Source of the DNA: CALOCN01 sp942491735
GTDB lineage: Bacteria; Eisenbacteria; RBG-16-71-46; JABDJR01
DNA: 64,000 nt
Assembly: GCA_942491735.1 (NCBI GenBank)
Contig: CALOCN010000014.1
Span: 2,852,001-2,916,000, forward strand
Reading direction: 5' to 3'
Part shown: positions 7,983 to 16,006 of the stretch, one piece after another
Numbering within the stretch: the stretch's first letter is position 1
How the letters are laid out: each line of letters begins with the position of its first letter
The notes under the pieces: model-generated
The model's input: only the letters and a program-made list of their open reading frames with translations
What the model was told of the DNA's origin: nothing
Database searches by the model: none
Position numbers and translations under genes: made by a program

Positions 7983-8927
7983 TCAGATGAAGAGCGAGCT
8001 CAGCGACTCCTCCTGATGGATGCGGTGGATAGCCTCGCCCAGGATATTGGCCACGGAGAGGATTTCCACCTTGTCGGTGCGCTCCCCCACGGCCTCGGGA
8101 TCCTGGTAGATGGTGTTGGTAACCGTGAGGCTCGAGATCTCGGAATCATTGATCTTGTCGAACACGGTGTCCGAGAACACGGCGTGGGTCACGCAGGCCA
8201 TGATCTCCAGGGCTCCGCGCTTCTTGAGCGCGGCCGCCGCCTTGACCAGCGTGCCGCCGGTCGAAACGATGTCGTCGAAAATGACCACGTTCTTGCCGTC
8301 CACGTCCCCGATCACGTTCATGACCTCGACTTCGTCGTAACGGGTACGACGCTTGTCGATCAGGGCCAACGGGGTGTGGAGACGGGTCGCGTAGGCACGA
8401 GCCATCTTCACCGACCCGATATCCGGAGCGACCACGATCAGGTCCGTGGGGAACCGCCCCTTCACATGATCCACGAACACCGGCGAGGCATAGAGGTGGT
8501 CGAAGGGGATATCGAAGAAGCCCTGGATCTGCGCGGAGTGCAGGTCCATGGTGAGCATCCGCTCCGCCCCGGCGGTGGTGATGAGGTTGGCCATCAGCTT
8601 CGCGGTGATCGGCACCCGGGGCTGGTCCTTGCGGTCCTGGCGGGCGTATCCGAAATAGGGAATCACCGCGGTCACCCGCTTGGGGGAAGCCCGCCGGATG
8701 GCGTCCAGCATGACCAGCAGATCCAGCACGTTGGATGCGGGAGAACTGGTGGACTGGATAAGGAAGACGTCATGTCCGCGGATGTTCTCCTCGATCTTGA
8801 CCGAGGATTCCCCGTCCGGGAACGGCCGCACATCCGCCGCACCCAGGGGGCGCTTCAGGTAGCGGCAGATCTCTTCGGCCAAGGGCCTGTTTGCGTTCCC
8901 TGTGAAGATCTTGATCTTCGATTCCAC
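7983..8927 (-). CDS. prs: ribose-phosphate pyrophosphokinase
   Basis: 314 residues from the GTG at 8927, the usual length. This start is chosen because GGGAGG sits 7-8 bases upstream and gives the family N-terminus VESKIKIFTGNANRPLAEEI; an in-frame ATG 24 bases earlier would add unneeded residues. It makes PRPP from ribose 5-phosphate and ATP. Visible signatures are the FPDGESSVKIEENIRGHDVF flexible region, YFGYARQDRK, and the PRPP loop VVIFDDIVSTGGTLVKAA (about 218-235). PRPP is also the donor for the UbiA-type phosphoribosyltransferase encoded about 2.5 kb away, besides purine, pyrimidine, His, Trp and NAD synthesis. Confidence 0.97.
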   Translation of the reverse strand: MESKIKIFTGNANRPLAEEICRYLKRPLGAADVRPFPDGESSVKIEENIRGHDVFLIQSTSSPASNVLDLLVMLDAIRRASPKRVTAVIPYFGYARQDRKDQPRVPITAKLMANLITTAGAERMLTMDLHSAQIQGFFDIPFDHLYASPVFVDHVKGRFPTDLIVVAPDIGSVKMARAYATRLHTPLALIDKRRTRYDEVEVMNVIGDVDGKNVVIFDDIVSTGGTLVKAAAALKKRGALEIMACVTHAVFSDTVFDKINDSEISSLTVTNTIYQDPEAVGERTDKVEILSVANILGEAIHRIHQEESLSSLFI

Positions 8928-9173
8928 GACGATTCCTCCCGGCGTTGGCACACGCCGAGCGGTCGCAGTCCCTCACGGGCGGCGACGGTTCAGATTTCGT
9001 TGTTTCGAAGCGAGCTCGCCGGCGCCTCTGGGCGTCCGGGCCCTGAATGTCATGGGGAGCGTGCGCTCCAGGCCGGTCATACGCGACGTGGCAATGCCGC
9101 GGGTCAAGGAAAGAGCTGACCTTGGATCAACCGGCCGGTGATCGTCGTGACCTGCGTCCCAACGCTCCCCGTC

Positions 9174-9201
9174 CTTCCCGGAAAGCCATCTTCCCGGGAA
9201 G
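9174..9201 (-). terminator. putative hairpin terminator after spoVG
   Basis: CTTCCCGG (9174-9181) and CCGGGAAG (9194-9201) form an 8-bp stem with a 12-base loop. It begins 5 bases past the spoVG stop on the minus strand. No long T-tract follows, so termination strength is uncertain. The rest of 8928-9173 shows no gene and probably holds the prs promoter. Confidence 0.4.
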
Positions 9202-9206
9202 CCTGC

Positions 9207-9527
9207 TTAGAATCCCGGGGGAGGTTCTCCCACCGGGTACTCCAACTCGTCATGACCGACCACAGGTCCGTCTGCGAGCACGCGATGATACTCGTCAAGG
9301 ATCGCCGTTTCAAGGGCTATCCTGAATTCGGGCGTGATCGGGTGCGCGATATCCTGGAACGTGCCGTCGGGCTTCTTCCGGGCCGGCATGGCGACGAACA
9401 GGCGCCCGGCCTTCCCGAGAATGATCTTCACGCCACGCAGGGCGAAACAGCCTGCAAACGTGATACTTACGTAACCCTTGAGCCTGGCGTCGTTCCGTGG
9501 AATCACACGGATTTCCGTGATCTCCAT
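9207..9527 (-). CDS. spoVG: SpoVG family regulator
   Basis: 106 residues. The whole protein matches SpoVG: MEITEIRVIPRNDARLKGYV at the start, FALRGVKIILGKAGRLFVAM, PARKKPDGTFQDIAHPITPE, and a helix ending ILDEYHRVLADG. SpoVG is a small nucleic-acid-binding regulator found in Firmicutes, spirochaetes and deltaproteobacteria-like lineages; in non-sporulating bacteria it acts as a global post-transcriptional or DNA-binding regulator. The start at 9527 is supported by a G-rich Shine-Dalgarno stretch immediately upstream. It lies 89 bp downstream of ispE; ispE-spoVG adjacency is widespread. Confidence 0.94.
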   Translation of the reverse strand: MEITEIRVIPRNDARLKGYVSITFAGCFALRGVKIILGKAGRLFVAMPARKKPDGTFQDIAHPITPEFRIALETAILDEYHRVLADGPVVGHDELEYPVGEPPPGF

Positions 9528-9616
9528 GTCCCCCCCCAGCAAGCAGTCCATTGGCGAGCCGTGCCGAAAGGCACGACCGGGCATGGCCTGGTCCCGGGAG
9601 ATCGACGCAAGGTGGC

Positions 9617-10579
9617 TCAACCCTGCCTTGGACCCTCCGGGATCACCCTTGCCCCAAACGCCACGGGACGGCTGAGGAACGCGAGCCCGCCCGAAGCCCC
9701 CTTCGGATGGAACGTCCCACCGGGTTCCCGCTGCACAAAACCCCGTTCCAGATATTCCCTGGCCGACCCCTCGGTACTGAACAGGGCAAAAAAGGCTGAG
9801 CCGCTCCCTGTCAGACCGACGGCCAAGGCACCACCGTCACGAAGTTCATGCTCGCACTGGGTCAGTCGGGGTTGTATCCGGACTACCCCGACCAGGAGAT
9901 CGTTTTCCAGGTTCTCTAGAAACGCGCGCGCATCGTGTTGGCTGAGCGCACGCGAAAGCACGGTAACTTGTTGTGATTCTTTTGTCAAGACAGGGGCAGG
10001 AATCGCTTGGTATGCATCGGCGGTCGAGACCCGTTCCCGGGGTACCCGGATCACCCAGGCGAACCCGGGTGGCGCGGGAAGCGGGGTGAGGCGTTCCCCC
10101 CGCCCCTCGGCGAGTGCCGTGCCCCCCATCAGGAAGAAGGGCACATCCGACCCCAGATCCAGGGCCAGTTGGGCGCGCCGGGCCTCCGAGAGCGGGAACC
10201 GCCACAGACGCTCCAGGGCAAGCAGGGTGGCCGCGGCATCGCTGCTCCCTCCCCCCAGACCGGTTCCGGCCGGAATGCGTTTGGTCAGCTCGATGTCCGC
10301 TCCGACCGTCTGCCCCACCTCCCGGGCCAGGGCCATGGCCGCCCGATGGACGAGGTTCTCCGGGCCGTCGGGAACCGCCTCGGGTCCGATGACCGCGAGT
10401 CGAACCTCACCGTCCCCCCGGCGCCTGAACCGGAGACGGTCCGAGAGCTCGATGGCCTGGAAGACGCTCCGGATGTCGTGGAATCCATCCGGGCGACGGC
10501 GCACGACCTCCAGGGCCAGGTTCAGCTTGGCCGGGGCCTGCGCCTCCAGCTCCCAGGCACCGGGCGGGTCAGCGGGCAT
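9617..10579 (-). CDS. ispE: 4-diphosphocytidyl-2-C-methyl-D-erythritol kinase
   Basis: 320 residues, slightly longer than usual because of a ~12-residue N-terminal addition. A GHMP-kinase of the MEP isoprenoid pathway, it phosphorylates CDP-ME with ATP. Motif 1 is APAKLNLALEVVRRRPDGFH (about 15-34); the ATP-binding glycine loop is RIPAGTGLGGGSSDAAATLL (about 105-124); motif 3 is near AVGLTGSGSAFFALF. The start overlaps the end of the UbiA-family gene by 11 bp. The MEP pathway would supply prenyl precursors for the neighbouring prenyl-phosphate enzyme. Confidence 0.96.
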   Translation of the reverse strand: MPADPPGAWELEAQAPAKLNLALEVVRRRPDGFHDIRSVFQAIELSDRLRFRRRGDGEVRLAVIGPEAVPDGPENLVHRAAMALAREVGQTVGADIELTKRIPAGTGLGGGSSDAAATLLALERLWRFPLSEARRAQLALDLGSDVPFFLMGGTALAEGRGERLTPLPAPPGFAWVIRVPRERVSTADAYQAIPAPVLTKESQQVTVLSRALSQHDARAFLENLENDLLVGVVRIQPRLTQCEHELRDGGALAVGLTGSGSAFFALFSTEGSAREYLERGFVQREPGGTFHPKGASGGLAFLSRPVAFGARVIPEGPRQG

Positions 10580-11456
10580 AGATCACGGCCGCGACCGCCA
10601 TCAGCCAACCCAGGGTCGTGAGCAGGATGGGGAGGTCGCGATACAGGGTCCGGCTGGGGTTCCCGCCGCCGTCCTGGAGCTGGATCAGGTAGAGATACCG
10701 GAACACCCCGAACACGACAAAGGGAATGGTGAGCACGAGCCAGGGGGAATGGAACTTGGAAACCGTGCCCGGTGCGATCGTGTAGATGGCGTACCCGAGG
10801 ACCGTTCCCCCGGAGGCAATGGAGATGAGCTGGTCCAGGAACGGCAGGGAGTACTGGGACAAGGTCGCCCGGTGCCCCTCGGCGCCCGCTTCGAGCAGGC
10901 TGAGTTCGTGACGGCGTTTCGCCAGGGCGAGAAAGAGGGCAAGGAACAGGGTGCAGACCAGCAGCCAGGGGGAAATCTCGATGGTCGGATCCAGGGGTCT
11001 GAGCGCCATCACCCCGGCCACGGCCCGGATGAGGAAGGACCCGGCCACGGTCATGACGTCCAGCAGGACGACGTTCTTGAGCTTCATCGAGTAGGCGACG
11101 TTGGCGACCAGGAAAGCGCCCACCGAAACGAGGAATGCGGTTCCCAGGGGAACCGCCCCGGCGACCACGATCCCCACCAGAACGAAAAAGAGGATCAACG
11201 CTCCCGCGCGTCCCACACTCCCGGAGGCGATGGGCCGGTCCTTCTTGACCGGATGAAGCCGGTCCCGGTCCGCGTCGAGCAGGTCGTTGAAGACGTAGAT
11301 GGCCGACGAGGCCAGACAGAACAGCCCGAACGCGGCCAGGCTCCGCAGGATATAGGAGGGTTCGAGGAGGTTCTGGCTGAACACCAGACCGGCAAAGACG
11401 ATCCCGTTCTTGCTCCACTGCCACGGGCGCATGAGGATCAGGATGCTGCGCGGCAT
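10569..11456 (-). CDS. UbiA-family prenyltransferase, decaprenyl-phosphate phosphoribosyltransferase-like
   Basis: 295 residues with about 9 hydrophobic segments. It has the UbiA aspartate motif NDLLDADRDRLHPVKKDRPI and, downstream, NVAYSMKLKNVVLLDVM. These two strings are typical of the DPPR synthase branch (Rv3806c type), which moves phosphoribose from PRPP onto decaprenyl phosphate at the inner membrane, rather than of aromatic prenyltransferases. The start at 11456 shares one base with the gmhA stop (TGATG). Neighbours gmhA, rfbD and rfbA support a role in cell-surface polysaccharide synthesis, and prs is nearby. Family certain; substrate inferred. Confidence 0.85.
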   Translation of the reverse strand: MPRSILILMRPWQWSKNGIVFAGLVFSQNLLEPSYILRSLAAFGLFCLASSAIYVFNDLLDADRDRLHPVKKDRPIASGSVGRAGALILFFVLVGIVVAGAVPLGTAFLVSVGAFLVANVAYSMKLKNVVLLDVMTVAGSFLIRAVAGVMALRPLDPTIEISPWLLVCTLFLALFLALAKRRHELSLLEAGAEGHRATLSQYSLPFLDQLISIASGGTVLGYAIYTIAPGTVSKFHSPWLVLTIPFVVFGVFRYLYLIQLQDGGGNPSRTLYRDLPILLTTLGWLMAVAAVIYAR

Positions 11457-12052
11457 CAGGCGCCCGAAGCCCCGAACAGGGTGTTCTCGACCACGTGGCA
11501 CAGGAGATGCCCGGCGCAGATGTGGGTCTCCTGGATCCGTGCCGTGTCCTCGCTGGGAACCACCAACGCCGCGTCACACAGGGCGGCGAACTCGCTTCCC
11601 CTTGCGCCGGTCATGCCCAGCACCCCCATGCCCAGGTCCCGCGCGCTGGCCACCGCGCGGCGCACATTGGGACTTCCCCCGCTGGTGGTGATGGCCAGCA
11701 GCACATCCCCCTCGTGTCCCACGCCCTCCAGCTGTCGGGAGAACACGGTCTCGTAACCGTAGTCGTTCCCGATCGCGGTGAGGGCCGAGGTGTTGACGGT
11801 GAGCGCGGTGGCCGGCAGCGGTTTGCGGTCGATATAGAAGCGACCGGAAAGCTCCGCCGCGATATGTTGCGCGTCGCCGGCGCTGCCCCCGTTGCCGCAG
11901 GTGTAGAACGCCTTGCCGCCACGAAAACATTCGACCAGCAGACGCGCTCCCTCGACCACGAATCCGGTCTGGGTCCGCGCCGCCTCCTCGAGAATCCGCG
12001 CCGAGGCCAGGAATCCTTCCTCCGCCAGACGTGCCGGGTCCATCACGTTCAT
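11456..12052 (-). CDS. gmhA: SIS-domain phosphosugar isomerase, sedoheptulose-7-phosphate isomerase type
   Basis: About 198 residues. The SIS fold is clear: KAFYTCGNGGSAGDAQHIAAEL (conserved Asn-Gly-Gly-Ser), an ITTSGGSPNVRRAV phosphate-binding loop, and a C-terminal ETHICAGHLLCHVVENTLF helix typical of GmhA, which converts sedoheptulose 7-phosphate to D-glycero-D-manno-heptose 7-phosphate. The ATG at 12052 overlaps the rfbD stop as ATGA, but AGGAGG lies only 1 base before it; a GTG at 12046 or ATG at 12043 gives better spacing, so the true start may be 2-3 codons later. No hldE or gmhB is present here, so a related SIS isomerase of another pathway is possible. Confidence 0.85.
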   Translation of the reverse strand: MNVMDPARLAEEGFLASARILEEAARTQTGFVVEGARLLVECFRGGKAFYTCGNGGSAGDAQHIAAELSGRFYIDRKPLPATALTVNTSALTAIGNDYGYETVFSRQLEGVGHEGDVLLAITTSGGSPNVRRAVASARDLGMGVLGMTGARGSEFAALCDAALVVPSEDTARIQETHICAGHLLCHVVENTLFGASGA

Positions 12053-12903
12053 CCCTCCTCGGTTCGACGTGCTTCGAGATAGCGGGTCAGCGCATCCCGC
12101 CACGGCGGGAGCTCGACCCCCAGTTCCTCGCGGGCCCTGCCACAGTCCAGGACCGAGAACGGCGGACGCGGGGCCGGACGCGCGATCTCGCGGGTCGTGG
12201 CTTCCACCACCCGCCCGGGGTCCAATCCCCACTGGGCCGCGGCGGCCCGGGCCAGATCGAACCACGACGCCTTCCCGCCGTTGGCCAGGTGAAAGACGCC
12301 GTGCGCCTCGCCTTCGCACAAGCGTACCAGGGCCCCGGCCAGGTCTTCTGCATAGGTGGGCGAACCCACCTGGTCCGAGACCACGGCAACCCGGTCCCGC
12401 GTGCGGACCAGATCGATCATGGTATCGACGAAGTTGCCTCCACCCGCACCGTAGAGCCACGCACTGCGAACGACGGCGCAGCGCGTGTTGGCGGCCAACG
12501 CCGCCTCTTCACCTGCCCGCTTGCTGCGTCCATACACGCTGAGCGGATTCGGGGGCTCGGTCTCCCGGTAGGGCTCGTGCCGTTGACCGTCGAAGACGTA
12601 GTCGGTGGACAGGGTGATCATCCGGGCGCCCAGGGACTCGGCCTCGGCCGCCACCACCCGGGTTCCCTCCGCGTTGACCCGGAACGCCTCTTCCGGTTCG
12701 GCCTCGCAGCGGTCCACCGCGGTCATCGCAGCCAGATGGACCACGACCTCCGGCCTGGATCCGGTGATGAGTTCGCGCATCCGCTTCCGGTCCGCAATGT
12801 CCCCGTCCTCCAGGTCCATCCCGGTCACGGTGTGGGTGGCGGCCAATCGCGGCACCAGGGCCGCGCCCAGCAGCCCTTTCCATCCGGTCACGAAGACGCG
12901 CAC
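12049..12903 (-). CDS. rfbD: dTDP-4-dehydrorhamnose reductase
   Basis: 284 residues, an extended SDR of normal RmlD length. The nucleotide-binding start is MRVFVTGWKGLLGAALV; VVHLAAMTAVDRCE (about 54-67) and LSTDYVFDGQ (about 100-109) are family motifs; the catalytic YGRSKRAGEEA Tyr-x3-Lys lies at about 127-137. It makes dTDP-L-rhamnose, the last step of the pathway begun by the adjacent RfbA. The GTG start shares one base with the rfbA TAG stop. The RfbB and RfbC genes for the middle steps are not in this window. Confidence 0.93.
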   Translation of the reverse strand: MRVFVTGWKGLLGAALVPRLAATHTVTGMDLEDGDIADRKRMRELITGSRPEVVVHLAAMTAVDRCEAEPEEAFRVNAEGTRVVAAEAESLGARMITLSTDYVFDGQRHEPYRETEPPNPLSVYGRSKRAGEEAALAANTRCAVVRSAWLYGAGGGNFVDTMIDLVRTRDRVAVVSDQVGSPTYAEDLAGALVRLCEGEAHGVFHLANGGKASWFDLARAAAAQWGLDPGRVVEATTREIARPAPRPPFSVLDCGRAREELGVELPPWRDALTRYLEARRTEEG

Positions 12904-13970
12904 TAGTGAACCTCGATCCGGCCCAGGTCCCCGACCAGGAATCGATAGCAGGCCGGCCGACTGGTCCCCCGCACGATGGTCACCGACCGTCCGAGCAGGC
13001 TGGACTCCATGCGCCGGCTCCCCAGCCCTTCCACCCGCGCACCCTCCAGGAGGATGGAGTGCTCGACCTCGCTTCCACGGATCAGGCTGTCGTCATGGAG
13101 CGAGGTGAACGGCCCCACGAACGCGTCCTCCACGACGCAGTTCTTCCCGATGATCAGCGGACCGCGCAGGGTGCTGGAGACGATCCGGCTTCCCTCCCCG
13201 ATCACCACATCCCCCTCGATACGGGTCGTCTCGTCCACCGCCCCCTCGATCCGCGTCTCCAGCCCCGAGAGAACGATCCGGTTGGCTTCGAGCATGTCCT
13301 CGAGCTTGCCGGTATCCTTCCACCACCCGGTTATGACGTGGCTGCGCACGTCGCGCCGGGTGTCGATCAGGTGCTGGATCGCGTCGGTGATTTCCAACTC
13401 ACCACGGGCCGAGGGCTTGATCGCGTTCACCGCGTCCCAGATGGTGGCATCGAACATGTAGACCCCGACCAGGGCCAGGTCCGATCGGGGGTTCGCCGGC
13501 TTCTCCTCCAGCCGCACCACCTGATCCCCCTCCAGTTCCGCCACCCCGAACTCCTGGGGATTCTTGACGTGGGCCAGTAGAATCTGCGAGTTGGGACGTT
13601 CCTTCTCGAACTCGCGCACCAGGGGGGTGATGCCGTCCTTGATGAGGTTGTCCCCCAGGAACATGACGAACGGGGCGTCACCGAGAAAGTCCCGGCTGAC
13701 CAGCACCGCGTGGGCCAACCCCAGGGGGGCGTCCTGCTGGATGTAGGTCACGGAGATCCCCCAACGGGATCCATCCCCCACCGCGGCGCGGATCTCCTCG
13801 TGGGTGTCGCCCACCACGATCCCCACCTCGGTGATGCCGGCATCCCGGATGGCTTCGATGCCATAGAAGAGGATGGGCTTGTTCGCGACCGGAACGAGTT
13901 GCTTGGCACTGGTGAACGTAATGGGGCGAAGTCGGGTGCCCTTTCCGCCGCTGAGGATGAGGGCCTTGAT
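12903..13970 (-). CDS. rfbA: glucose-1-phosphate thymidylyltransferase, long form; apparent AUC start codon
   Basis: About 355 residues. The nucleotidyltransferase signature KALILSGGKGTRLRPITFTS opens the protein; further features are FVMFLGDNLIKDGI, FGVAELEGDQVVRLEEKP, and GWWKDTGKLEDMLEANR, followed by a C-terminal left-handed beta-helix (about 245-355) typical of the long RmlA form. It makes dTDP-glucose from dTTP and glucose 1-phosphate. The frame is open from a TGA at 13976-13974, and the only codon at the conserved N-terminal Met position is ATC, 6 bases after a perfect GGAGGTGA. The next ATG/GTG/TTG falls after the nucleotide-binding loop, so a later start would destroy the enzyme. Confidence 0.88.
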   Translation of the reverse strand: MKALILSGGKGTRLRPITFTSAKQLVPVANKPILFYGIEAIRDAGITEVGIVVGDTHEEIRAAVGDGSRWGISVTYIQQDAPLGLAHAVLVSRDFLGDAPFVMFLGDNLIKDGITPLVREFEKERPNSQILLAHVKNPQEFGVAELEGDQVVRLEEKPANPRSDLALVGVYMFDATIWDAVNAIKPSARGELEITDAIQHLIDTRRDVRSHVITGWWKDTGKLEDMLEANRIVLSGLETRIEGAVDETTRIEGDVVIGEGSRIVSSTLRGPLIIGKNCVVEDAFVGPFTSLHDDSLIRGSEVEHSILLEGARVEGLGSRRMESSLLGRSVTIVRGTSRPACYRFLVGDLGRIEVH

Positions 13971-13981
13971 GTGTCACCTCC
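13968..13981 (-). promoter_or_regulatory. strong Shine-Dalgarno and putative AUC initiator of rfbA
   Basis: On the minus strand GGAGGTGA (13981-13974) fully complements the 16S anti-Shine-Dalgarno, followed by CAC and ATC at 13970-13968, where family members begin with Met-Lys-Ala. The TGA inside the Shine-Dalgarno is an in-frame stop, so the reading frame cannot extend upstream. Confidence 0.65.
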
Positions 13982-14120
13982 CGAGGGACCGCAATAAGAG
14001 ACTGGGCGAAGAGGCCCTAGCCCCCTCGACACACGGACTTAGACGCTAGCAAAGGGCGCGGTCGAGCGTCAACGCGGCGCCCGCGCTCCCGTCCCGGTGT
14101 CAGGCGGGGACCGGCCCGGC

Positions 14121-14126
14121 TATACT
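14121..14126 (+). promoter_or_regulatory. candidate -10 element for the membrane protein/sulfatase operon
   Basis: TATACT matches the sigma70 -10 at 5 of 6 bases, 26 bp before the ATG at 14153. No good -35 is seen 17 bp upstream. It lies in the 182-bp divergent region between rfbA and this operon. Confidence 0.4.
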
Positions 14127-14152
14127 CTCGCCGCCAACGGCACCCTTTACCC

Positions 14153-16006
14153 ATGAAACACCATCTCCTGCGCACCGTCCTCAGCCTTCTCGCCCTGGGC
14201 GCCCTCGGGTGGGGCCCCCAGCCGCTGCAGACCGGCGCCCTGATCCTCACTGCCCTCTGGGCTCCGGGGTTCGCGCTGACCCGGGTCGCCGGAGGGTCCG
14301 TTCCCGAGCTGGTGATCGGGCTCTCCCTGATCCTGGTCTCCGTCTCGTGGTGGGGTCTGCACCTTCTCGCACCCGGGACGGCTCCGCAGCCGCTTCTCGC
14401 CGGGTGGATCGGTCTGGCCTGGATGGCCGGGTTTCGCAGACCGGGTCCCATCGACGCCCCCACCGTCCCGGTGGCGGCCGGACTCGTGCTGGTGGTCCTG
14501 ACCGGGGTCTCCTTTCTGGTCAACCCCACCCTGGTCACCCGGGACGAAGTGGGTCTGACCCTTCCCGTGATGGGAGCCCTGTCCGCCTCGTTCCCTCCCC
14601 AACACCCCGCCCTGGCCGGAGCGGGGTTCGACGGGCCCTGGGTCCTCATGGCCCTGGTGGGGGGCATCCGGAGCACCACGGGGCTTGCCCCCCCCTACGC
14701 CCTGGTCCTCGTCCAGCTCCTGGGCGTGGCCGTGGCCGGCGCCGGGCTGGCCCGCGCCGCGCGACTCGGTACGGGAGTGGGGGCGATCGTGGCCACGGTG
14801 GCCCTCCTCCTGGGAGGTCGCGTGGCCCTGGGCTTCCGCGGCCTGGCCGATCCAGGCCAAGGGATCGACCCCTACCTGCTGGCCCATGGCCTCGACCGGG
14901 CCATCACCCGCTTCAGCGCCGGCGATGGCTGGTCGCTCGGCCCCCTTCCCTCCCTGTGGGGCGCGGGGCCTGCTCCCTGGACCCTCGCCGCCCTGGTCCT
15001 GGCCGCGGTGTGCGCCGACGGCGGGCGACTGCGGGTGGGCCTCGCCGTGTGCCTTCAGATCACCGCGCTCCTGCTCCAGCCGGTGGCCGGCGCGGTGGGA
15101 CTGGGAACCTGGTTGTTGTGCCCCCTCCCGACCGGTGTGAAGACCCTCTCGCTCCCCTGGCGACTGGCGGGGGGGCTGGTCGCGGCGGCGGTCGCGGGTC
15201 TTGTCCTCGCCCGGTCCGGCGGACCCTGGCTATCGCTCCATCCGGTCCTGGAGCGATGGACCCAGGACGGTCTCCCGAGCGGGCTTCTCGATCTGGCCCC
15301 GCTCCTGCTCCTGGCCGGGTGGGGCGTGGCCCTTGCGGGATCGCGGGCCGCCGGGTTGGCGGTCGGCCTGCCGCTGGTCGTCGCGGCGATCGGAGCGGGC
15401 ACCGGGCTCTGGTCCGCCGCGCTGCTGGGAGGCCTCCCCATCTGGACCCTGTTCGCCCTGCGCGCGGTGGAGCGGGTGCGCACCGGCCATGGGTGGGTGC
15501 TGCTCGCCCCCGTGCTGGCCCTCTTCCTCATCACGCCCGCTCTCATGACGCACGCGGCGGTGCAGGACCGTTCGGCCGCGCAGCGGTGGACCCGGGAGGA
15601 GCGCGCCATGCTCGTTCGGGCCGAGCGCAGCCTTCCCGCGGATGCGGTGCTGCTCACCGCACCGAGCCAGCGACCGGTTTCCGAGGAGGCAGCCTGGCTG
15701 GCCCGACCCGCATGGCTGGGGGCCCTGTCGGCGGGGCGTCTCTGGCAGGTGGATCCCGGTGCCACCCGCGCCCTGGCCGTGCGCCGCCTCGACCGGTTCA
15801 CCCAGCTCATGAGGTCGCTGCACGCCGGAGCGTTCCTCGACAGTTTGTTGGTTGAGATGGCGCCTCGTCCCATCGTGTTCGTGGCTTCGTCCGAGGACCT
15901 CGGCCGGTATCCGGCGCTGCTCGATCCCTTTGGCCTCGCAGCCTCACGGTTCGAGCCCATCGAGAACAGTCCCAGCCTCAAGGTGCTCCTCCACCGTGCG
16001 CGGTAA
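14153..16006 (+). CDS. polytopic integral membrane protein with soluble C-terminal domain, possibly GT-C-like
   Basis: 617 residues. The first ~465 residues are almost entirely hydrophobic helices rich in Leu, Ala, Gly and Val (about a dozen segments); the last ~150, after AVQDRSAAQRWTREE, are hydrophilic and look like a folded extracytoplasmic domain. The first large loop contains TRDEVGL (an acidic pair) and SFPPQHPALAG, reminiscent of the acidic first-loop motif of GT-C glycosyltransferases, but no family could be confirmed. The downstream sulfatase-fold gene overlaps it by 11 bp, so the two are made together. A role in surface-glycan or lipid-linked sugar modification is an inference. Confidence 0.6.
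   Translation: MKHHLLRTVLSLLALGALGWGPQPLQTGALILTALWAPGFALTRVAGGSVPELVIGLSLILVSVSWWGLHLLAPGTAPQPLLAGWIGLAWMAGFRRPGPIDAPTVPVAAGLVLVVLTGVSFLVNPTLVTRDEVGLTLPVMGALSASFPPQHPALAGAGFDGPWVLMALVGGIRSTTGLAPPYALVLVQLLGVAVAGAGLARAARLGTGVGAIVATVALLLGGRVALGFRGLADPGQGIDPYLLAHGLDRAITRFSAGDGWSLGPLPSLWGAGPAPWTLAALVLAAVCADGGRLRVGLAVCLQITALLLQPVAGAVGLGTWLLCPLPTGVKTLSLPWRLAGGLVAAAVAGLVLARSGGPWLSLHPVLERWTQDGLPSGLLDLAPLLLLAGWGVALAGSRAAGLAVGLPLVVAAIGAGTGLWSAALLGGLPIWTLFALRAVERVRTGHGWVLLAPVLALFLITPALMTHAAVQDRSAAQRWTREERAMLVRAERSLPADAVLLTAPSQRPVSEEAAWLARPAWLGALSAGRLWQVDPGATRALAVRRLDRFTQLMRSLHAGAFLDSLLVEMAPRPIVFVASSEDLGRYPALLDPFGLAASRFEPIENSPSLKVLLHRAR

Noticed and set aside
8928..9206. tRNA gene between prs and spoVG
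   Set aside because: tRNA genes often lie near ispE-prs, but no cloverleaf or T-loop GTTCGA signature could be assembled here.
13678..13977. Alternative frame starting at GTG/ATG opposite the rfbA N-terminus
   Set aside because: It overlaps rfbA in another frame, is arginine/proline-rich nonsense, and cannot replace the conserved nucleotidyltransferase N-terminus.
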